This document shows, in pieces, positions 1-10,459 of a stretch of 64,000 bases of DNA. The notes beneath the pieces were generated by a model. It made no database searches and was not told where the DNA came from. It was given only the letters and a program-made list of their open reading frames with translations. The stretch covers positions 62,001 to 126,000 of the forward strand of contig JAMFSK010000131.1 of NCBI GenBank assembly GCA_026225235.1. The letters are read 5' to 3'. The stretch comes from Burkholderiales bacterium (GTDB lineage Bacteria; Pseudomonadota; Gammaproteobacteria; Burkholderiales; Burkholderiaceae). The translations under genes were made by a program, and so were the position numbers. The first letter of the stretch is position 1. Every line of letters begins with the position of its first letter.

Positions 1-1556
1 TAGCGTCGATGAATCGGGTCGTGCTGCATGTAGGTGAGCGTGTCGTGCATCCACCCCATGTTCCACTTGTAGTCGAAACCGAGCCCACCGTCAGCGACCT
101 TCGCGGTGACGCCGGGCCAGGCCGTCGACTCCTCGGCGATCGTGATCGCGCCCTGAACATGGTGTGCGACCTCGGCGTTGAGCTTGCGCAGGAAGGCAAT
201 CGCTTCGAGGTTTTCGCGGCCGCCGTAGACGTTCGGCACCCACTCACCCGCTTCGCGGCTGTAGTCGCGATACAGCATCGAAGCCACCGCATCGACGCGC
301 AGGCCGTCGACGTGATATCGCGTCAGCCAGCTGAGCGCGGACGCATGCAGAAAAGCGGCAACCTCATTGCGGCCGAGGTTGTAGATCATCGTGTTCCAGT
401 CTTTGTGAAAGCCTTCGCGCGGGTCCGCATGCTCGTAGAGCGGGGTGCCGTCGAATGCGATCATGCCGTGCGCATCGTTCGGAAAGTGGGCAGGCACCCA
501 GTCGATCAGCACACCCAGACCTTCCTGGTGAGCGCGGTCGACAAAACGCGCGAACGATTCGGGCGGTCCGAAGCGGGCCGACGGAGCGAATAGCGCGAGC
601 GGCTGGTAGCCCCATGAACCGCCGAACGGATATTCGGCGATTGGCATGAACTCGACATGTGTGAAGCCCATGCCTTTTGCATAGGGCACCAGCCGGTCAG
701 CCATCTCGTCCCAGTTGAGGCTACGGCGGCCATCTTCGGCCACGCGCAGCCACGACTCGGCGTGCACCTCGTAGATCGACATCGGGCGGTCGATGGCCTG
801 CAGCGCGCCGCGCTTTTCCATCCACGCCTGGTCGCTCCACACGAAGGGTCGAGAGTCGGCAACCACCGAACCCGTTGCGGGCGGCCGCTCGGTCTGCCAC
901 GCGCAGGGGTCGGCCTTGAGCGGCAAGGTGTGGCCGTCCGGTGCGACGATTTCGTACTTGTACCGCGCGCCCGGACCCAGTCGCGGCACAAAGAATTCCC
1001 ACACGCCGGCCGAGTGCCGCAAGCGCATCACATGACGGCGTCCGTCCCAGCTGTTGAAGTCGCCGACCACGGAGACGCGCCGCGCATTCGGGGCCCACAC
1101 GGCAAAGCGCACGCCGGGCACGCCGTCGACCTCGATGCAGCGCGCACCCAGGCTGTCGAGCACCGCGGCCGGATCGCTCGAGGCCAGTTGATGCAGCGCC
1201 GAGTCCGATAGCAAGGCGCCGAACGAATAGGGATCTTCCGTGCGTTGGGGCGTCCCCGACCAGTCGATCTCGAGCAGATAGGCGCGCGGATCCGGCAGAC
1301 CCTCCTGCACCCCGACAAACAGGCCATCGGGGTGGATCTTTTCAAGCGTGCTGAGGCGCGCTTCGCTGCCGTCGCGTGCGAGCAGGTGGACGGCGGTGGC
1401 GCCCGGCATCATCACGCGGATGGCCGTGGCCGTGGCGGCGCCGGTTGTGCCGAACGCATGCGGGCCCAGCCGGGCGAACGGGTCGCCGTGCCGCGCGTGA
1501 ACCAGCGCTTCGATGTCCGCCGCGTCCAGACCGGCAAACGGATGATGCTCACTCAT
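1..1556 (-). CDS. glgB: 1,4-alpha-glucan branching enzyme GlgB, 3' end outside the window
   Basis: GlgB cuts an alpha-1,4-glucan and rejoins the piece as an alpha-1,6 branch in the cytoplasm. About 518 of the usual ~730 residues are present: an N-terminal region starting [14 protein letters not shown], a CBM48-type segment with [18 protein letters not shown], and the GH13 barrel. The nucleophile motif [10 protein letters not shown] lies near residue 417 and the acid/base motif TIAEEST near residue 472. The ATG at 1556 overlaps the stop of the TreS gene by 8 bp (ATGAGTGA), which indicates translational coupling. It is the last gene of the glgA-glgE-treS-glgB order that is visible. The C-terminal beta domain lies beyond position 1. 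Confidence 0.95.
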   Translation of the reverse strand, partial: MSEHHPFAGLDAADIEALVHARHGDPFARLGPHAFGTTGAATATAIRVMMPGATAVHLLARDGSEARLSTLEKIHPDGLFVGVQEGLPDPRAYLLEIDWSGTPQRTEDPYSFGALLSDSALHQLASSDPAAVLDSLGARCIEVDGVPGVRFAVWAPNARRVSVVGDFNSWDGRRHVMRLRHSAGVWEFFVPRLGPGARYKYEIVAPDGHTLPLKADPCAWQTERPPATGSVVADSRPFVWSDQAWMEKRGALQAIDRPMSIYEVHAESWLRVAEDGRRSLNWDEMADRLVPYAKGMGFTHVEFMPIAEYPFGGSWGYQPLALFAPSARFGPPESFARFVDRAHQEGLGVLIDWVPAHFPNDAHGMIAFDGTPLYEHADPREGFHKDWNTMIYNLGRNEVAAFLHASALSWLTRYHVDGLRVDAVASMLYRDYSREAGEWVPNVYGGRENLEAIAFLRKLNAEVAHHVQGAITIAEESTAWPGVTAKVADGGLGFDYKWNMGWMHDTLTYMQHDPIHRR

Positions 1557-4500
1557 CGTGACCCTCCATGCTTTCCTGCCAGCTCGGATGTTCCGTGCGG
1601 GGCGCAGGTGTGGTGTGCGCAAGCCCCAGCACGCGGGCGGCGATCGAGGCAAGTCCGCGCACTGGCAGGCCGAGCCAGGTAGGGCGGTTCGCGGCTTCAT
1701 AGCAGATTTCGTAGGCCGCTTTTTCGATCAGGAACAGATCGAGTAGCGCGGCCTCGTGCTGCGGGTCGACCAGCGGTTGGGCGGCGTTCGAGGCCGCCTC
1801 CCGGTAGGCCGCCAGGAACGCTTCACGCGCCGCACCGCGCAGGCGTTCAAACAGTGCGCGTTTGCGGTCCGCGGTGGACTGCGGTGCATCCTCGCTGACT
1901 GGTGCGGCCGCCGCGTTTGCATAAGACAGCGAACGCAAGAGGCCGGCCACGTCGCGCAGCGGACTGGTCTTGCGGCGCCGCTGCTCGAGCGTCCGCGCAG
2001 GCTCCCCTTCGAAGTCGATCAGAAAGACGTCGCCCTGTGCGACCAGAATCTGCCCCAGGTGGAAGTCACCATGGATGCGCGTGCGCAAGGCACCGACTTC
2101 GGCCGGCACCATCGTTTCGACTGCGCTCAACAAGGCCTCGCGCTGGTCGAGCAGGGTTTGTGCAACCAACTGGCCTTCGGGCGCCAGTGTGTCGATCTTC
2201 TCGCCGAGGATATTGAGCGCGGTGGCAAGCAGCGCACGGGTGTCGTCGACCCATTCGCTCACGTCCTCGGGACGCGCGGCTTCGGGCGAAAAGGCGGGAT
2301 CATCGGTCGGTGAGGCGAGCGCTACGTGCAGCTCGCCGAGGCGCTTGCCGATGATGCTGGCGATCGCGGCATACCCCCCGACGGCTTCTTCAAAATGCTC
2401 ACCGATCGGCCCTTCGGCTTCCGGTGCAATCGTGATCGCCAGTTCATCGACCACTCGGCGCAGGTAATCGAGTACCCAGTTCCACGCATCGCCCTGGTTG
2501 TCGATAAAGCTTTGCAGAATGGCGAGCGTATGGGGCGTACCGTCCTGGGTCACGCGGACCACCTCGCCCAGCAGCGCCCCCGTGTTCGGGTAGCCGAGTT
2601 TCGTCAGGTAGCGTGTCATCTCGGCTTCAGGATGGATCCCTGAGACGATGCGACGCACGATCTTGAGGACCGCGACATCGTTGATGATCAGCGAACTGTT
2701 ACTTTGCTCGGCGGCGAGCCAGTTGATTTCCGGCGGGTTGCCAAGCGCTTCCACAGGAATATCCAGGAAGGGCTCAGTCGGCTTGAAATGCACTTCGCCG
2801 CGCGGCGTACGCACCACGAGTTTGCGGCGCAGCGCATCGAGCATCGCGATCGGCAGGCCCGGCAGCGAATAGGCATCGGTCACATAGCCTACGTTGCGGC
2901 CACGCCGCACGCGTGCAAGCGCGAGCTGGGTCACCAGCGGGCTGGGCGTCGCCATGCCGTCCCAGATCACGCCGAGCGGCAGGAAGTAGTGCTCCGTCTG
3001 ACCCGCGCCGACATCCGCGGCGACCTCGCCGAGCATCAGAGGTGCGTCGCGGTCATTGCCCGCGAGGTCGTGCGGCAACTGCGTCACATAGTCGAGCTGC
3101 ACGCCATTGAGCGTGGAGTTCTTCGAGGCGAACCAGCGTCGCTTGGTCAGATAGATCGGCAGGACCTCTTGTTCGAGCACCCGGCGATGCTCGGCAGCCG
3201 ACGGCAGCGGCTCGTAGCCGCGCACCACCAGCGTCGCGAATTCCGGCAGCTGTTCGGGTGGCATGGAACTCCAGACAGGCCGCTGTTGGTTCGGGCACAT
3301 CAGGAACCAATAGAAGCCGTAAGGCGGCAGCGTCAGCAGATAGGTGAGCTGCCCGATGGGTGGGAAGGTCGAGTCGGCCGTCATCTCCACTGGCACCGAA
3401 CCCTGGAATTCGGCGAGGTCGAGTTCGACGGCTTGCGGCGAGCGTGACAGGTTGGCCACGCAGAGGATCGGCGGCGAGTCGTCGACCTCGCGCAGATACG
3501 CGAGAATCTTGCGATTCGAAGGGCGCAGAAAACGTGTGCGGCCTCGTCCGAATGCCGGATGGGATCGGCGCGTCGCCAGCATCCGGCGCATCCAGTTGAG
3601 CAGCGAATGCGGGTCGCGTGCCTGCGCCTCAACGTTGACCGAGTCGAAGCCGTAAAGCGAGCCCATCACGGGCGGCAGCACGAGTTGTTCTGGGTCGGCG
3701 CGAGAGAAACCCCCGTTACGATCGGACGACCATTGCATCGGTGTTCGCACGCCGTCGCGATCGCCGAGGTGGATGTTGTCGCCCATGCCGATTTCGTCGC
3801 CGTAGTAAATCACCGGTGTACCCGGCATCGACAGCAGCAAGGAATTGATCAGCTCGATGCGTCGGCGATCGCGCTCGAGCAAGGGGGCCAGGCGGCGCCG
3901 GATGCCAAGGTTCAGCCGCGCGCGACGATCGCTCGCATAGGTGTTCCACAAGTAGTCGCGTTCGCTGTCGGTCACCATCTCGAGTGTGAGCTCGTCGTGG
4001 TTACGCAGGAAGATCGCCCACTGGCAGTTGTCGGGGATATCCGGGGTTTGCCGCATGATGTCGATGATCGGGAAGCGGTCTTCCGTCGCAATCGCCATAT
4101 AGATGCGCGGCATCAGAGGGAAGTGGAATGCCATATGGCACTCGTCGCCCTTGCCGAAATAATCCTGGACGTCTTCGGGCCACTGGTTCGCTTCAGCGAG
4201 CAGTAGCCGGTTCTCGTACTCGCTTTCGAGGGTGGCGCGGATCTTCTTGAGGATCGCGTGCGTCTCGGGCAGGTTCTCGTTCGACGTGCCTTCGCGTTCG
4301 ACCAGGTAGGGCACCGCATCGAGCCGAAGCCCGTCGACGCCGAGATCGAGCCAGAAGCGCATGACCGACAGCACTTCGCGCAGCACCTGCGGATTGTCGA
4401 AGTTAAGGTCGGGCTGATGGTTGAAGAAGCGGTGCCAGTAGTATTCGCCCGCGACCGGGTCGTGCGTCCAGTTCGAAGGCTCGGAGTCGATGAAGATGAT

Positions 4501-4950
4501 CCGCGTGTTCGTGTACTTCTGATCGGTTTCGGACCACACATAGTAGTTGCGGTGATTCGAGCCTTTCTTCGCAAGCCGCGCGCGTTGGAACCACGGATGT
4601 TGGTCCGAGGTATGGTTGATCACCAGTTCGGTGATCACACGGATGCCGCGCGCGTGGGCCTCCTGCACGAACTTGCGGAAATCGCCGATGGTGCCGTAGT
4701 CAGGGTGGACATTGCGGTAATCCGAAATGTCGTAGCCGTCATCGCGCCGCGGCGAAGGGTAGAACGGCAGCAACCAGATCACGTCGACCCCGAGCTCGGC
4801 AATGTAGTCGAGCTTGGCGATCAGACCCGGAAAGTCACCGATGCCGTCGTTGTTCGAATCGAAGAACGACTTGATATGCACCTGATAAATGATCGCGTCC
4901 TTGTACCAGACGGGATCATTCTTGAGCAGCGAGACATGGTTGCGCTTCAT
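1549..4950 (-). CDS. treS: trehalose synthase / maltokinase fusion (TreS-Pep2)
   Basis: The 1133-residue protein joins two enzymes. Residues 10-550 are a GH13 trehalose synthase that interconverts maltose and trehalose: nucleophile D211 in [10 protein letters not shown], acid/base E253 in [11 protein letters not shown], and N317-H318-D319-E320. Residues 570-1125 are a maltokinase that makes maltose-1-phosphate with ATP: H960-G-D962-F-H-L-G-Q and D979-F-E-G-E-P match the aminoglycoside-phosphotransferase-like catalytic and metal motifs. Fused TreS-Pep2 proteins are known in GlgE-pathway bacteria. The start ATG overlaps the glgE stop by 4 bp (ATGA), and the stop overlaps glgB. Position between GlgE and GlgB fits its job of feeding maltose-1-phosphate to GlgE. 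Confidence 0.95.
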   Translation of the reverse strand: MKRNHVSLLKNDPVWYKDAIIYQVHIKSFFDSNNDGIGDFPGLIAKLDYIAELGVDVIWLLPFYPSPRRDDGYDISDYRNVHPDYGTIGDFRKFVQEAHARGIRVITELVINHTSDQHPWFQRARLAKKGSNHRNYYVWSETDQKYTNTRIIFIDSEPSNWTHDPVAGEYYWHRFFNHQPDLNFDNPQVLREVLSVMRFWLDLGVDGLRLDAVPYLVEREGTSNENLPETHAILKKIRATLESEYENRLLLAEANQWPEDVQDYFGKGDECHMAFHFPLMPRIYMAIATEDRFPIIDIMRQTPDIPDNCQWAIFLRNHDELTLEMVTDSERDYLWNTYASDRRARLNLGIRRRLAPLLERDRRRIELINSLLLSMPGTPVIYYGDEIGMGDNIHLGDRDGVRTPMQWSSDRNGGFSRADPEQLVLPPVMGSLYGFDSVNVEAQARDPHSLLNWMRRMLATRRSHPAFGRGRTRFLRPSNRKILAYLREVDDSPPILCVANLSRSPQAVELDLAEFQGSVPVEMTADSTFPPIGQLTYLLTLPPYGFYWFLMCPNQQRPVWSSMPPEQLPEFATLVVRGYEPLPSAAEHRRVLEQEVLPIYLTKRRWFASKNSTLNGVQLDYVTQLPHDLAGNDRDAPLMLGEVAADVGAGQTEHYFLPLGVIWDGMATPSPLVTQLALARVRRGRNVGYVTDAYSLPGLPIAMLDALRRKLVVRTPRGEVHFKPTEPFLDIPVEALGNPPEINWLAAEQSNSSLIINDVAVLKIVRRIVSGIHPEAEMTRYLTKLGYPNTGALLGEVVRVTQDGTPHTLAILQSFIDNQGDAWNWVLDYLRRVVDELAITIAPEAEGPIGEHFEEAVGGYAAIASIIGKRLGELHVALASPTDDPAFSPEAARPEDVSEWVDDTRALLATALNILGEKIDTLAPEGQLVAQTLLDQREALLSAVETMVPAEVGALRTRIHGDFHLGQILVAQGDVFLIDFEGEPARTLEQRRRKTSPLRDVAGLLRSLSYANAAAAPVSEDAPQSTADRKRALFERLRGAAREAFLAAYREAASNAAQPLVDPQHEAALLDLFLIEKAAYEICYEAANRPTWLGLPVRGLASIAARVLGLAHTTPAPRTEHPSWQESMEGHDE

Positions 4951-7900
4951 CGCGTATGACCCTCCGCACGACCCGTCCAGCCAGGGGGCCGGACACGCCA
5001 GATTGCAAACGGCATCGCATGGGGATCGAGCCGGATTCGTTGGTAGCGCCCATACCAGTCGGAATGGGTGCCGCTCACCTGATCTTCTACATTGAGCATG
5101 GCGTCGTCGGGCAAGCCGAAATGCGCGAACGGCAGTTCCACATTCGCCTCCTGGACATTGTGCGGATCAAGATTGATGGCGATCACGAGCACATTGTCAC
5201 GGCTATGCGTCGCCTTTTCGAAAAATAGGATCTGATCGTTGTCGGCCGGCAGGAAACGCAGGCCGTGATACGTGTGCAAAGCCGGGTTGACGCGCCGGAT
5301 ACGGTTGAGCGTCGTGATCTCGTCGATGATATTGCCGGGGCGGTGCCAGTCCCACTGGCGCATCTGATACTTCTCGGAGTCGAGGTATTCCTCGCTGTTC
5401 GGCAGAGCAGCCGCTTCGCAGAGTTCGAACCCGCTATAGACGCCCCAGAGCCCCGAGAGCGTGGCGGCGAGCGCCGCGCGAATCACGAAGCCCGGGCGTC
5501 CCGAGCGTTGCAGAAAGCGCGGGTTGATGTCCGGCGTGTTGACGAAGAAGTTCGGGCGGAAGAAGTCCTTGACCTCGGTCGTCGTCAGCTCCGTCATATA
5601 GTCGATGAAGTCCTTCTTGGTCTCGCGCCAGGTGAAATAGCTATAGGACTGCGAGAACCCCACCTTCGCCAGCCGGTACATCAGCCGCGGACGCGTGAAG
5701 GCCTCCGACAGGAAGATCACGTCGGGTTCGCGGCTGCGCACCTCGTCGATCACCCATTCCCAGAACGGCATCGGCTTGGTGTGCGGATTGTCGACGCGGA
5801 AGATCCGTATGCCTGCGTCCACCCAGAACAGCAGGATGTCGCGCAAGGCAAGCCAGAGCGCCGGTACCGCGTCGGTCGAGTAGAAGTCGGGGTTGACGAT
5901 GTCCTGGTACTTCTTCGGCGGGTTCTCGGCATAGCGCAGTGTGCCGTCGGGGCGCCAGGCGAACCAGCTAGGGTGTTCCTTGAGCCAGGGGTGGTCGGGC
6001 GCGCACTGGATCGCAAAATCGAGCGCCAGTTCGAGCCCGTGCGCATGCGCGGCCTCGAGCAGGGCCTTGAAGTCGTCGAAGCTGCCCAGTTCGGGATGGA
6101 GCGCCGTGTGGCCGCCCTCGTCGGCGCCGATCGCGTACGGGCTCCCCACGTCTCCCGGCAATGCCTTCAAGGTGTTGTTCTTGCCCTTGCGGTTGTTGCG
6201 CCCGATCGGGTGAATCGGCGGGAAATAGAGCACGTCGAAACCCATGTCGCGAATCGCGGGCAGCCGGTCGATCACGTCGATGAACGTGCCGTGCCGGTTC
6301 GGGTCGTTCGACATCGAGCGTGGGAACAACTCGTACCAGCTGGCGAAACGCGCAGCCGATCGTTCGACTTCCACGCGGAGGATCTTGGGATGGCGCGCGG
6401 CAAACGGCCGCAGTCTCGAGGCGGCCAGCGCGTGCGCGGTCGCAGGGGCGAAAGTCAGTTCCTTACGATGCGCCGCGTCCGCCTTGTCGAAGGTGGCGGC
6501 AAGTGTCTTGAGTTCTTGGACCAGCAGCTTGTCGGCATGATCCAAAGCGGCGACGTACTCGGCTGCCTGGTGGATCAGCACCCGGGCTTCTTCAAGCTCG
6601 ACATCGATGGCTTGCTCGGCATGCAGCTTCTTTTCCGCATGTTCGGTGAGCGTGGCATAGGCGTCGCGCCAGGCTTCGACGGTGAACTCATATCGGCCGA
6701 GCCGCATCAGCGGCACGCGTGCGACCCAGTGGTCGTTGTTAATGAGTTCGAGCGGCGTCTCCTGCCATTCGTTCTGGTCGGCGGCGCGCCACATGACAAC
6801 CCCCGCGAGGGTGTCGTGGCCGTCCATGAAGATATCGGCGGATACGCGCAACTGATCGCCGACCACGCGCTTGACCGCGAAACGTCCGTCGTCGACCGCA
6901 GGCTGAACGTGCTCGATGATCACGCGCGGAGCAGCCGTCGCCTCGAGTACCCTTTTGCGCTCGGCAGTCTTCGCGCCGCGCTTGAGCGCCCCGGCACTGA
7001 TGATCGGGGCGTCGCGCTTGCCCAAAAAAACGCGTGTTTCACCCGGCGCCAGCATGAACCACGGCAGGTGCGGGGGGGCTTCGGCGTCCGGCTGGTCGAT
7101 TGGCACATAGCGTGTGAAGCCGCTGGGCACATCGACGAGAAAGCGATCCGGTGTCGCGGTCGTCGACTGGGCGAGGTCCGGGTTGACGGTCACGAGCACC
7201 GCCTGCACCGAGGTCCGCATATCGGGGCCCGTCGAGCGCAACAGGGCGGCGACGTCGGTGCCGGGGCCGCTTAGCGCGGCGATCTCGCCATAGGCATGAA
7301 GGGCCGGCGTAGCGCGCTGGCGGGTGTTCGCCTGGGCGATGTGTTCTGACAGGTCGAAGCGGGGCGACTCGCCCGCATGATGATGGCGCGTCTCGGCCGA
7401 ACCGGCGGTCGGCAGTGGCAACGAGGCACCGGTCTCGAAGCCGAGCGGCATTAGTATCCCGGTGCCCAGCGCCACGCAGGTGTCATAGGCGCGCCGATAC
7501 GCGCGTTCGACGATTACCGGATCGGCCCCCGGATAGTCGTGAACCAGGCGCACGCCCAATGGCTCTTCGGGGAAGGCAATCGGGGGCGCAATGCTCGTTA
7601 GGGCAGCGTGTTCTTCGATCAGCCAGGCCGAGCGGTAGTCCCACCAGCGCAGCGACGAGAAGACCGCGCTGAAGCCGCCGTCCGCAAGCGAAGTGACTTC
7701 ATCGCGCGAAAGGCCCGGGGTCCAGGCAAGCGTACGCGTTTCGGGATGACGTTCGCGCACGGTGCCCGCCAGGCGGCGCCAGACATGCGAAGGGACCCCG
7801 TGAGGCGCGAGGCAGCGAAAGCCGCCGACCCCCGCGTCGGCCAGCGTTGTCAACTGGGCTGACCACCACTCAGTCAGATGAGCCGCGGCTTCGGGGTCGC

Positions 7901-8321
7901 CAAAGTTGGCAAACGCAATTTCGGACTCGCGCGGTGCGCGACGGGGGTCCAGACGCGCCTGCGCCGTATCGAAGGGATGGAACCAGTTGCCATGCTGACG
8001 GTAAAGCTCACCATCGGCTGCCACGGCCTCGATCATCAGGTCGAGCAGCAGGGTGAGACCGCGTTCACGGGCAAGCCCGGCAAGTTCAGCCAGGACTTCC
8101 GGCGCCGGCCGGTCGGTTTCGAAGACGGGATGAAGGCGTCCGAGGTCGGCACTGACAAGGATATTGCCAGCGGCGCCCGGCATGAAGGGCGGCGCACTCA
8201 GGACATGGTCGAAGCCCAGTGCTGCAGCCCGGTCCAGCCAGGCAGGCCACGCAGACAAGGGGCCGATCACCAAAGGATTCAGATAGGCAATACGCGGAGC
8301 AAAAGCCGGGTTGATTTCCAT
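4947..8321 (-). CDS. glgE: alpha-1,4-glucan:maltose-1-phosphate maltosyltransferase GlgE with N-terminal amylase-like extension
   Basis: GlgE adds maltose from maltose-1-phosphate to the non-reducing end of an alpha-1,4-glucan. The conserved enzyme occupies about residues 465-1124 (660 residues, the usual full length): nucleophile D844 in IFRVDNPHTKP and acid/base E873 in VIFLSEAFTRP. The first ~440 residues are extra and look like a degenerate GH13 barrel: GGFRCLAPHGVP has leucine (L171) where amylases carry the nucleophile aspartate, LAWTPG (about 198-203) replaces the glutamate strand, and no NHD triad is visible. Start ATG at 8321 has only a weak upstream GGA. It lies 155 bp after glgA and overlaps treS by 4 bp. 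Confidence 0.93.
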   Translation of the reverse strand: MEINPAFAPRIAYLNPLVIGPLSAWPAWLDRAAALGFDHVLSAPPFMPGAAGNILVSADLGRLHPVFETDRPAPEVLAELAGLARERGLTLLLDLMIEAVAADGELYRQHGNWFHPFDTAQARLDPRRAPRESEIAFANFGDPEAAAHLTEWWSAQLTTLADAGVGGFRCLAPHGVPSHVWRRLAGTVRERHPETRTLAWTPGLSRDEVTSLADGGFSAVFSSLRWWDYRSAWLIEEHAALTSIAPPIAFPEEPLGVRLVHDYPGADPVIVERAYRRAYDTCVALGTGILMPLGFETGASLPLPTAGSAETRHHHAGESPRFDLSEHIAQANTRQRATPALHAYGEIAALSGPGTDVAALLRSTGPDMRTSVQAVLVTVNPDLAQSTTATPDRFLVDVPSGFTRYVPIDQPDAEAPPHLPWFMLAPGETRVFLGKRDAPIISAGALKRGAKTAERKRVLEATAAPRVIIEHVQPAVDDGRFAVKRVVGDQLRVSADIFMDGHDTLAGVVMWRAADQNEWQETPLELINNDHWVARVPLMRLGRYEFTVEAWRDAYATLTEHAEKKLHAEQAIDVELEEARVLIHQAAEYVAALDHADKLLVQELKTLAATFDKADAAHRKELTFAPATAHALAASRLRPFAARHPKILRVEVERSAARFASWYELFPRSMSNDPNRHGTFIDVIDRLPAIRDMGFDVLYFPPIHPIGRNNRKGKNNTLKALPGDVGSPYAIGADEGGHTALHPELGSFDDFKALLEAAHAHGLELALDFAIQCAPDHPWLKEHPSWFAWRPDGTLRYAENPPKKYQDIVNPDFYSTDAVPALWLALRDILLFWVDAGIRIFRVDNPHTKPMPFWEWVIDEVRSREPDVIFLSEAFTRPRLMYRLAKVGFSQSYSYFTWRETKKDFIDYMTELTTTEVKDFFRPNFFVNTPDINPRFLQRSGRPGFVIRAALAATLSGLWGVYSGFELCEAAALPNSEEYLDSEKYQMRQWDWHRPGNIIDEITTLNRIRRVNPALHTYHGLRFLPADNDQILFFEKATHSRDNVLVIAINLDPHNVQEANVELPFAHFGLPDDAMLNVEDQVSGTHSDWYGRYQRIRLDPHAMPFAIWRVRPPGWTGRAEGHTR

Positions 8322-8476
8322 CAGTCATCAGTTCCAGATTGCGGGGCGCCGGCCGTGCGCGTAGATGCGTCACGGCGGCCCGCCCGCCGATTGGTTCGGG
8401 GTCGCGAGCGACACGGGATGACAAGCAGGGAAGCAAGACGCGGGCCGCGCCTCGCGCGACCCGTTCAAAACACAGC

Positions 8477-10126
8477 TTAGGCGCTTTGCGCGAAGACGAC
8501 CTCAGCGTTTTCTGCTGAGGCTGAGCGGCGTTCGGCCAGACGTGGCGAAAGCGGTGCGGCAGCGAGTTCCGGCTGACGGGTGCGCGTGGCCCGGGAGGGC
8601 TTGGCACCGGTCAATTCGCCATAGAGTGAGACATATTTGGCAACCGGGCTGGCCCAGCCATGGTCGCCACGCATGGCATTTTTCTGCACTTCGCGCCACA
8701 GGGCCGGGCGCAGGAACGCTTCAAGCGCCCGCGTGACCGCTGCGGCCATCGCATAGCAACTGTCGCCATCGAACAGGAAGCCCGTCGGCGCCGGGGTCAC
8801 ACGCGAGAGCGTCTGGCCGAGCGAACGCACGCTGTCGATACGAATCAGGGTCGGGTTGATCGCATCACCCGGGTCGCGGCAATCGACGATGGTATCGGCC
8901 AGACCGCCGACCCGAGAGGCAACCGGGATCGTGCCGTAGCGCATCGCATAGATCTGGGCGAGGCCGCAAGGTTCAAAGCGGCTGCCGTGCAGCAGGATGT
9001 CGGCGCCGGCATGGAGCATATGCGCACGGCGTTCGTCGAAGCCGATGAACAGGCCCACCCGGTCAGGCCACGTTTGCGCCATGCGGCGCAACGCCGCTTC
9101 GATGCGGTGGTCGCCCTGGCCGAGGATGGCCACCTGCAGGCGCGGGTGCCGTTCGAGCAGCATCGGGATCGCATCGATCGCGACATCGGCCATCTTCTGG
9201 GTCGTCAGCCGGCTGCCCATGGCCAGCACGGGGGCAAACGGATCACTGGGCAAGCCGAACAACTGCTGCAGTTCGCGCTTGCAGCCATGTTTGCCGCGCA
9301 TGTCGTCGAGCGAGTAGTTCGCCCCGATCATGGGATCCTGCGCCGGGTCCCACATCACCATGTCGATGCCATTGGTGATGCCCGACAGCTTGTGGCGGTT
9401 CGCCGCGAGCACGCCTTCCATCCGGTGGCCAAAGCGCTCGGTGAGGATTTCGCGCGCATAGGTGTCGCTGACCGTGGTCACCTTGTCGGCGAACTGGATG
9501 CCCGCCTTCATGAAGCTGAGCTCGCCGTAGAACTCGATGCCGTCGATGCCGAGCGCATCCTGAGGGATGCCGAGCTGGCCGGCCATCCACATCGGATAGT
9601 TGCCCTGGAAGGCGAGATTGTGAATCGTGAAGACACTCTTCGCGTGCGTCGCGCCCGCGTTGCGTGCTTGCGCGATCAACATTGGCACCAAGCCCGCGTG
9701 CCAATCATGTGCATGCACCACGTCCGGACGGGCAATGCCCCGCAGTCCGGAGGCGACGCGCACGGCTGCATGTGAGAGCGCGGCGAAGCGCAAGGCGTTG
9801 TCGCCGTAGTCGTTGCCGTCCTGATCCTGATAGAAACCGGTGCGTGCATACAGCGCATCTTGCTGGAGCAGCAGCACGGGAACGTTTGAGTCGGGCATCC
9901 GTGCGCGATAGATCACCGCGTCGCCGCCGGGCAGATCAGAGAGGGTGCAAACCTTGGTGACGGCCTTCGCACGGGCGAAAGCGCTTGGATAGCCTGGCAT
10001 CAGGATGGTGGTTTCGACCCCGGCTTCACGAGCCGCGGCTGCATAAGCGCTCACCATATCTGCAAGACCACCGGTCTTGGCGAGCGGCATCGCTTCGGAG
10101 GTTACCAAGAGGACGCGAAGTGACAA
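8477..10126 (-). CDS. glgA: glycogen/starch synthase GlgA (GT5), TTG start
   Basis: GlgA transfers glucose from ADP-glucose (some GT5 enzymes accept UDP-glucose) to an alpha-1,4-glucan. The 549-residue protein begins SLRVLLVTSEAMPLAKTGGLAD; the KTGGLAD loop (residues 18-24) binds the nucleotide sugar phosphates, and the C-terminal lobe carries SRFEPCGLAQIYAMRYG and ASRVGGLADT, typical of the GT5 catalytic glutamate and donor site. The start codon is TTG: GGAG sits seven bases upstream, and the protein would lose its Rossmann start if an internal ATG were used. It heads the glgA-glgE-treS-glgB series, but no glgC (ADP-glucose source) is in the window. The C-terminal ~50 residues are divergent. 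Confidence 0.93.
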   Translation of the reverse strand: MSLRVLLVTSEAMPLAKTGGLADMVSAYAAAAREAGVETTILMPGYPSAFARAKAVTKVCTLSDLPGGDAVIYRARMPDSNVPVLLLQQDALYARTGFYQDQDGNDYGDNALRFAALSHAAVRVASGLRGIARPDVVHAHDWHAGLVPMLIAQARNAGATHAKSVFTIHNLAFQGNYPMWMAGQLGIPQDALGIDGIEFYGELSFMKAGIQFADKVTTVSDTYAREILTERFGHRMEGVLAANRHKLSGITNGIDMVMWDPAQDPMIGANYSLDDMRGKHGCKRELQQLFGLPSDPFAPVLAMGSRLTTQKMADVAIDAIPMLLERHPRLQVAILGQGDHRIEAALRRMAQTWPDRVGLFIGFDERRAHMLHAGADILLHGSRFEPCGLAQIYAMRYGTIPVASRVGGLADTIVDCRDPGDAINPTLIRIDSVRSLGQTLSRVTPAPTGFLFDGDSCYAMAAAVTRALEAFLRPALWREVQKNAMRGDHGWASPVAKYVSLYGELTGAKPSRATRTRQPELAAAPLSPRLAERRSASAENAEVVFAQSA

Positions 10127-10459
10127 GATAGGCTCCGGGCAGGTGCTTCGATGTCACGTGAGCCGCGCAGAACGGCACGCGGGAGTCCGGAAATCGAATG
10201 GGGAAGGAGAGCAGGCCAGAACTTTTAGCAAGCTGCGTGCCATTAGTCCTATCTTTTGCTCGACGGAGATTTCGTGGCCGTTGATTTTCTTTTTAATCTC
10301 AACGGCACACCGAGAAAACTCCATAGCGCACTACCGCTTTCCTCCGACCAAGGATGGCCCGGCTGGATGACGCTTGCGTGTAAAAACGGAGTTCGGTAAC
10401 AGCTTTTTACATATCGCAGGTGCATATCGTGCGCACCGCGCTTTCCGCTCTGGTCGCGA
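10127..10459. other. 333-bp gap upstream of glgA with two inverted repeats
   Basis: No credible gene is seen. The gap carries the glgA promoter region (minus strand) and the 3' end of the DUF1345 unit. Two perfect 8-bp inverted repeats are visible: GCCGTTGA at 10277-10284 with TCAACGGC at 10299-10306 (14-base T-rich loop), and TGTAAAAA at 10379-10386 with TTTTTACA at 10404-10411 (17-base loop). The second could help end DUF1345 transcription; neither has a clean U tract beyond the stem. Local A+T is higher than in the flanking genes. Confidence 0.5.

Noticed and set aside
5265-7274. 669-codon open frame antisense to glgE
   Set aside because: It mirrors the codon structure of glgE in high-GC DNA, has Arg/Val/Gly-biased composition, no domain and no ribosome site.
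8322-8476. Terminator between glgA and glgE
   Set aside because: The gap is GC-rich with only short imperfect stems and no U tract, so I cannot support one.
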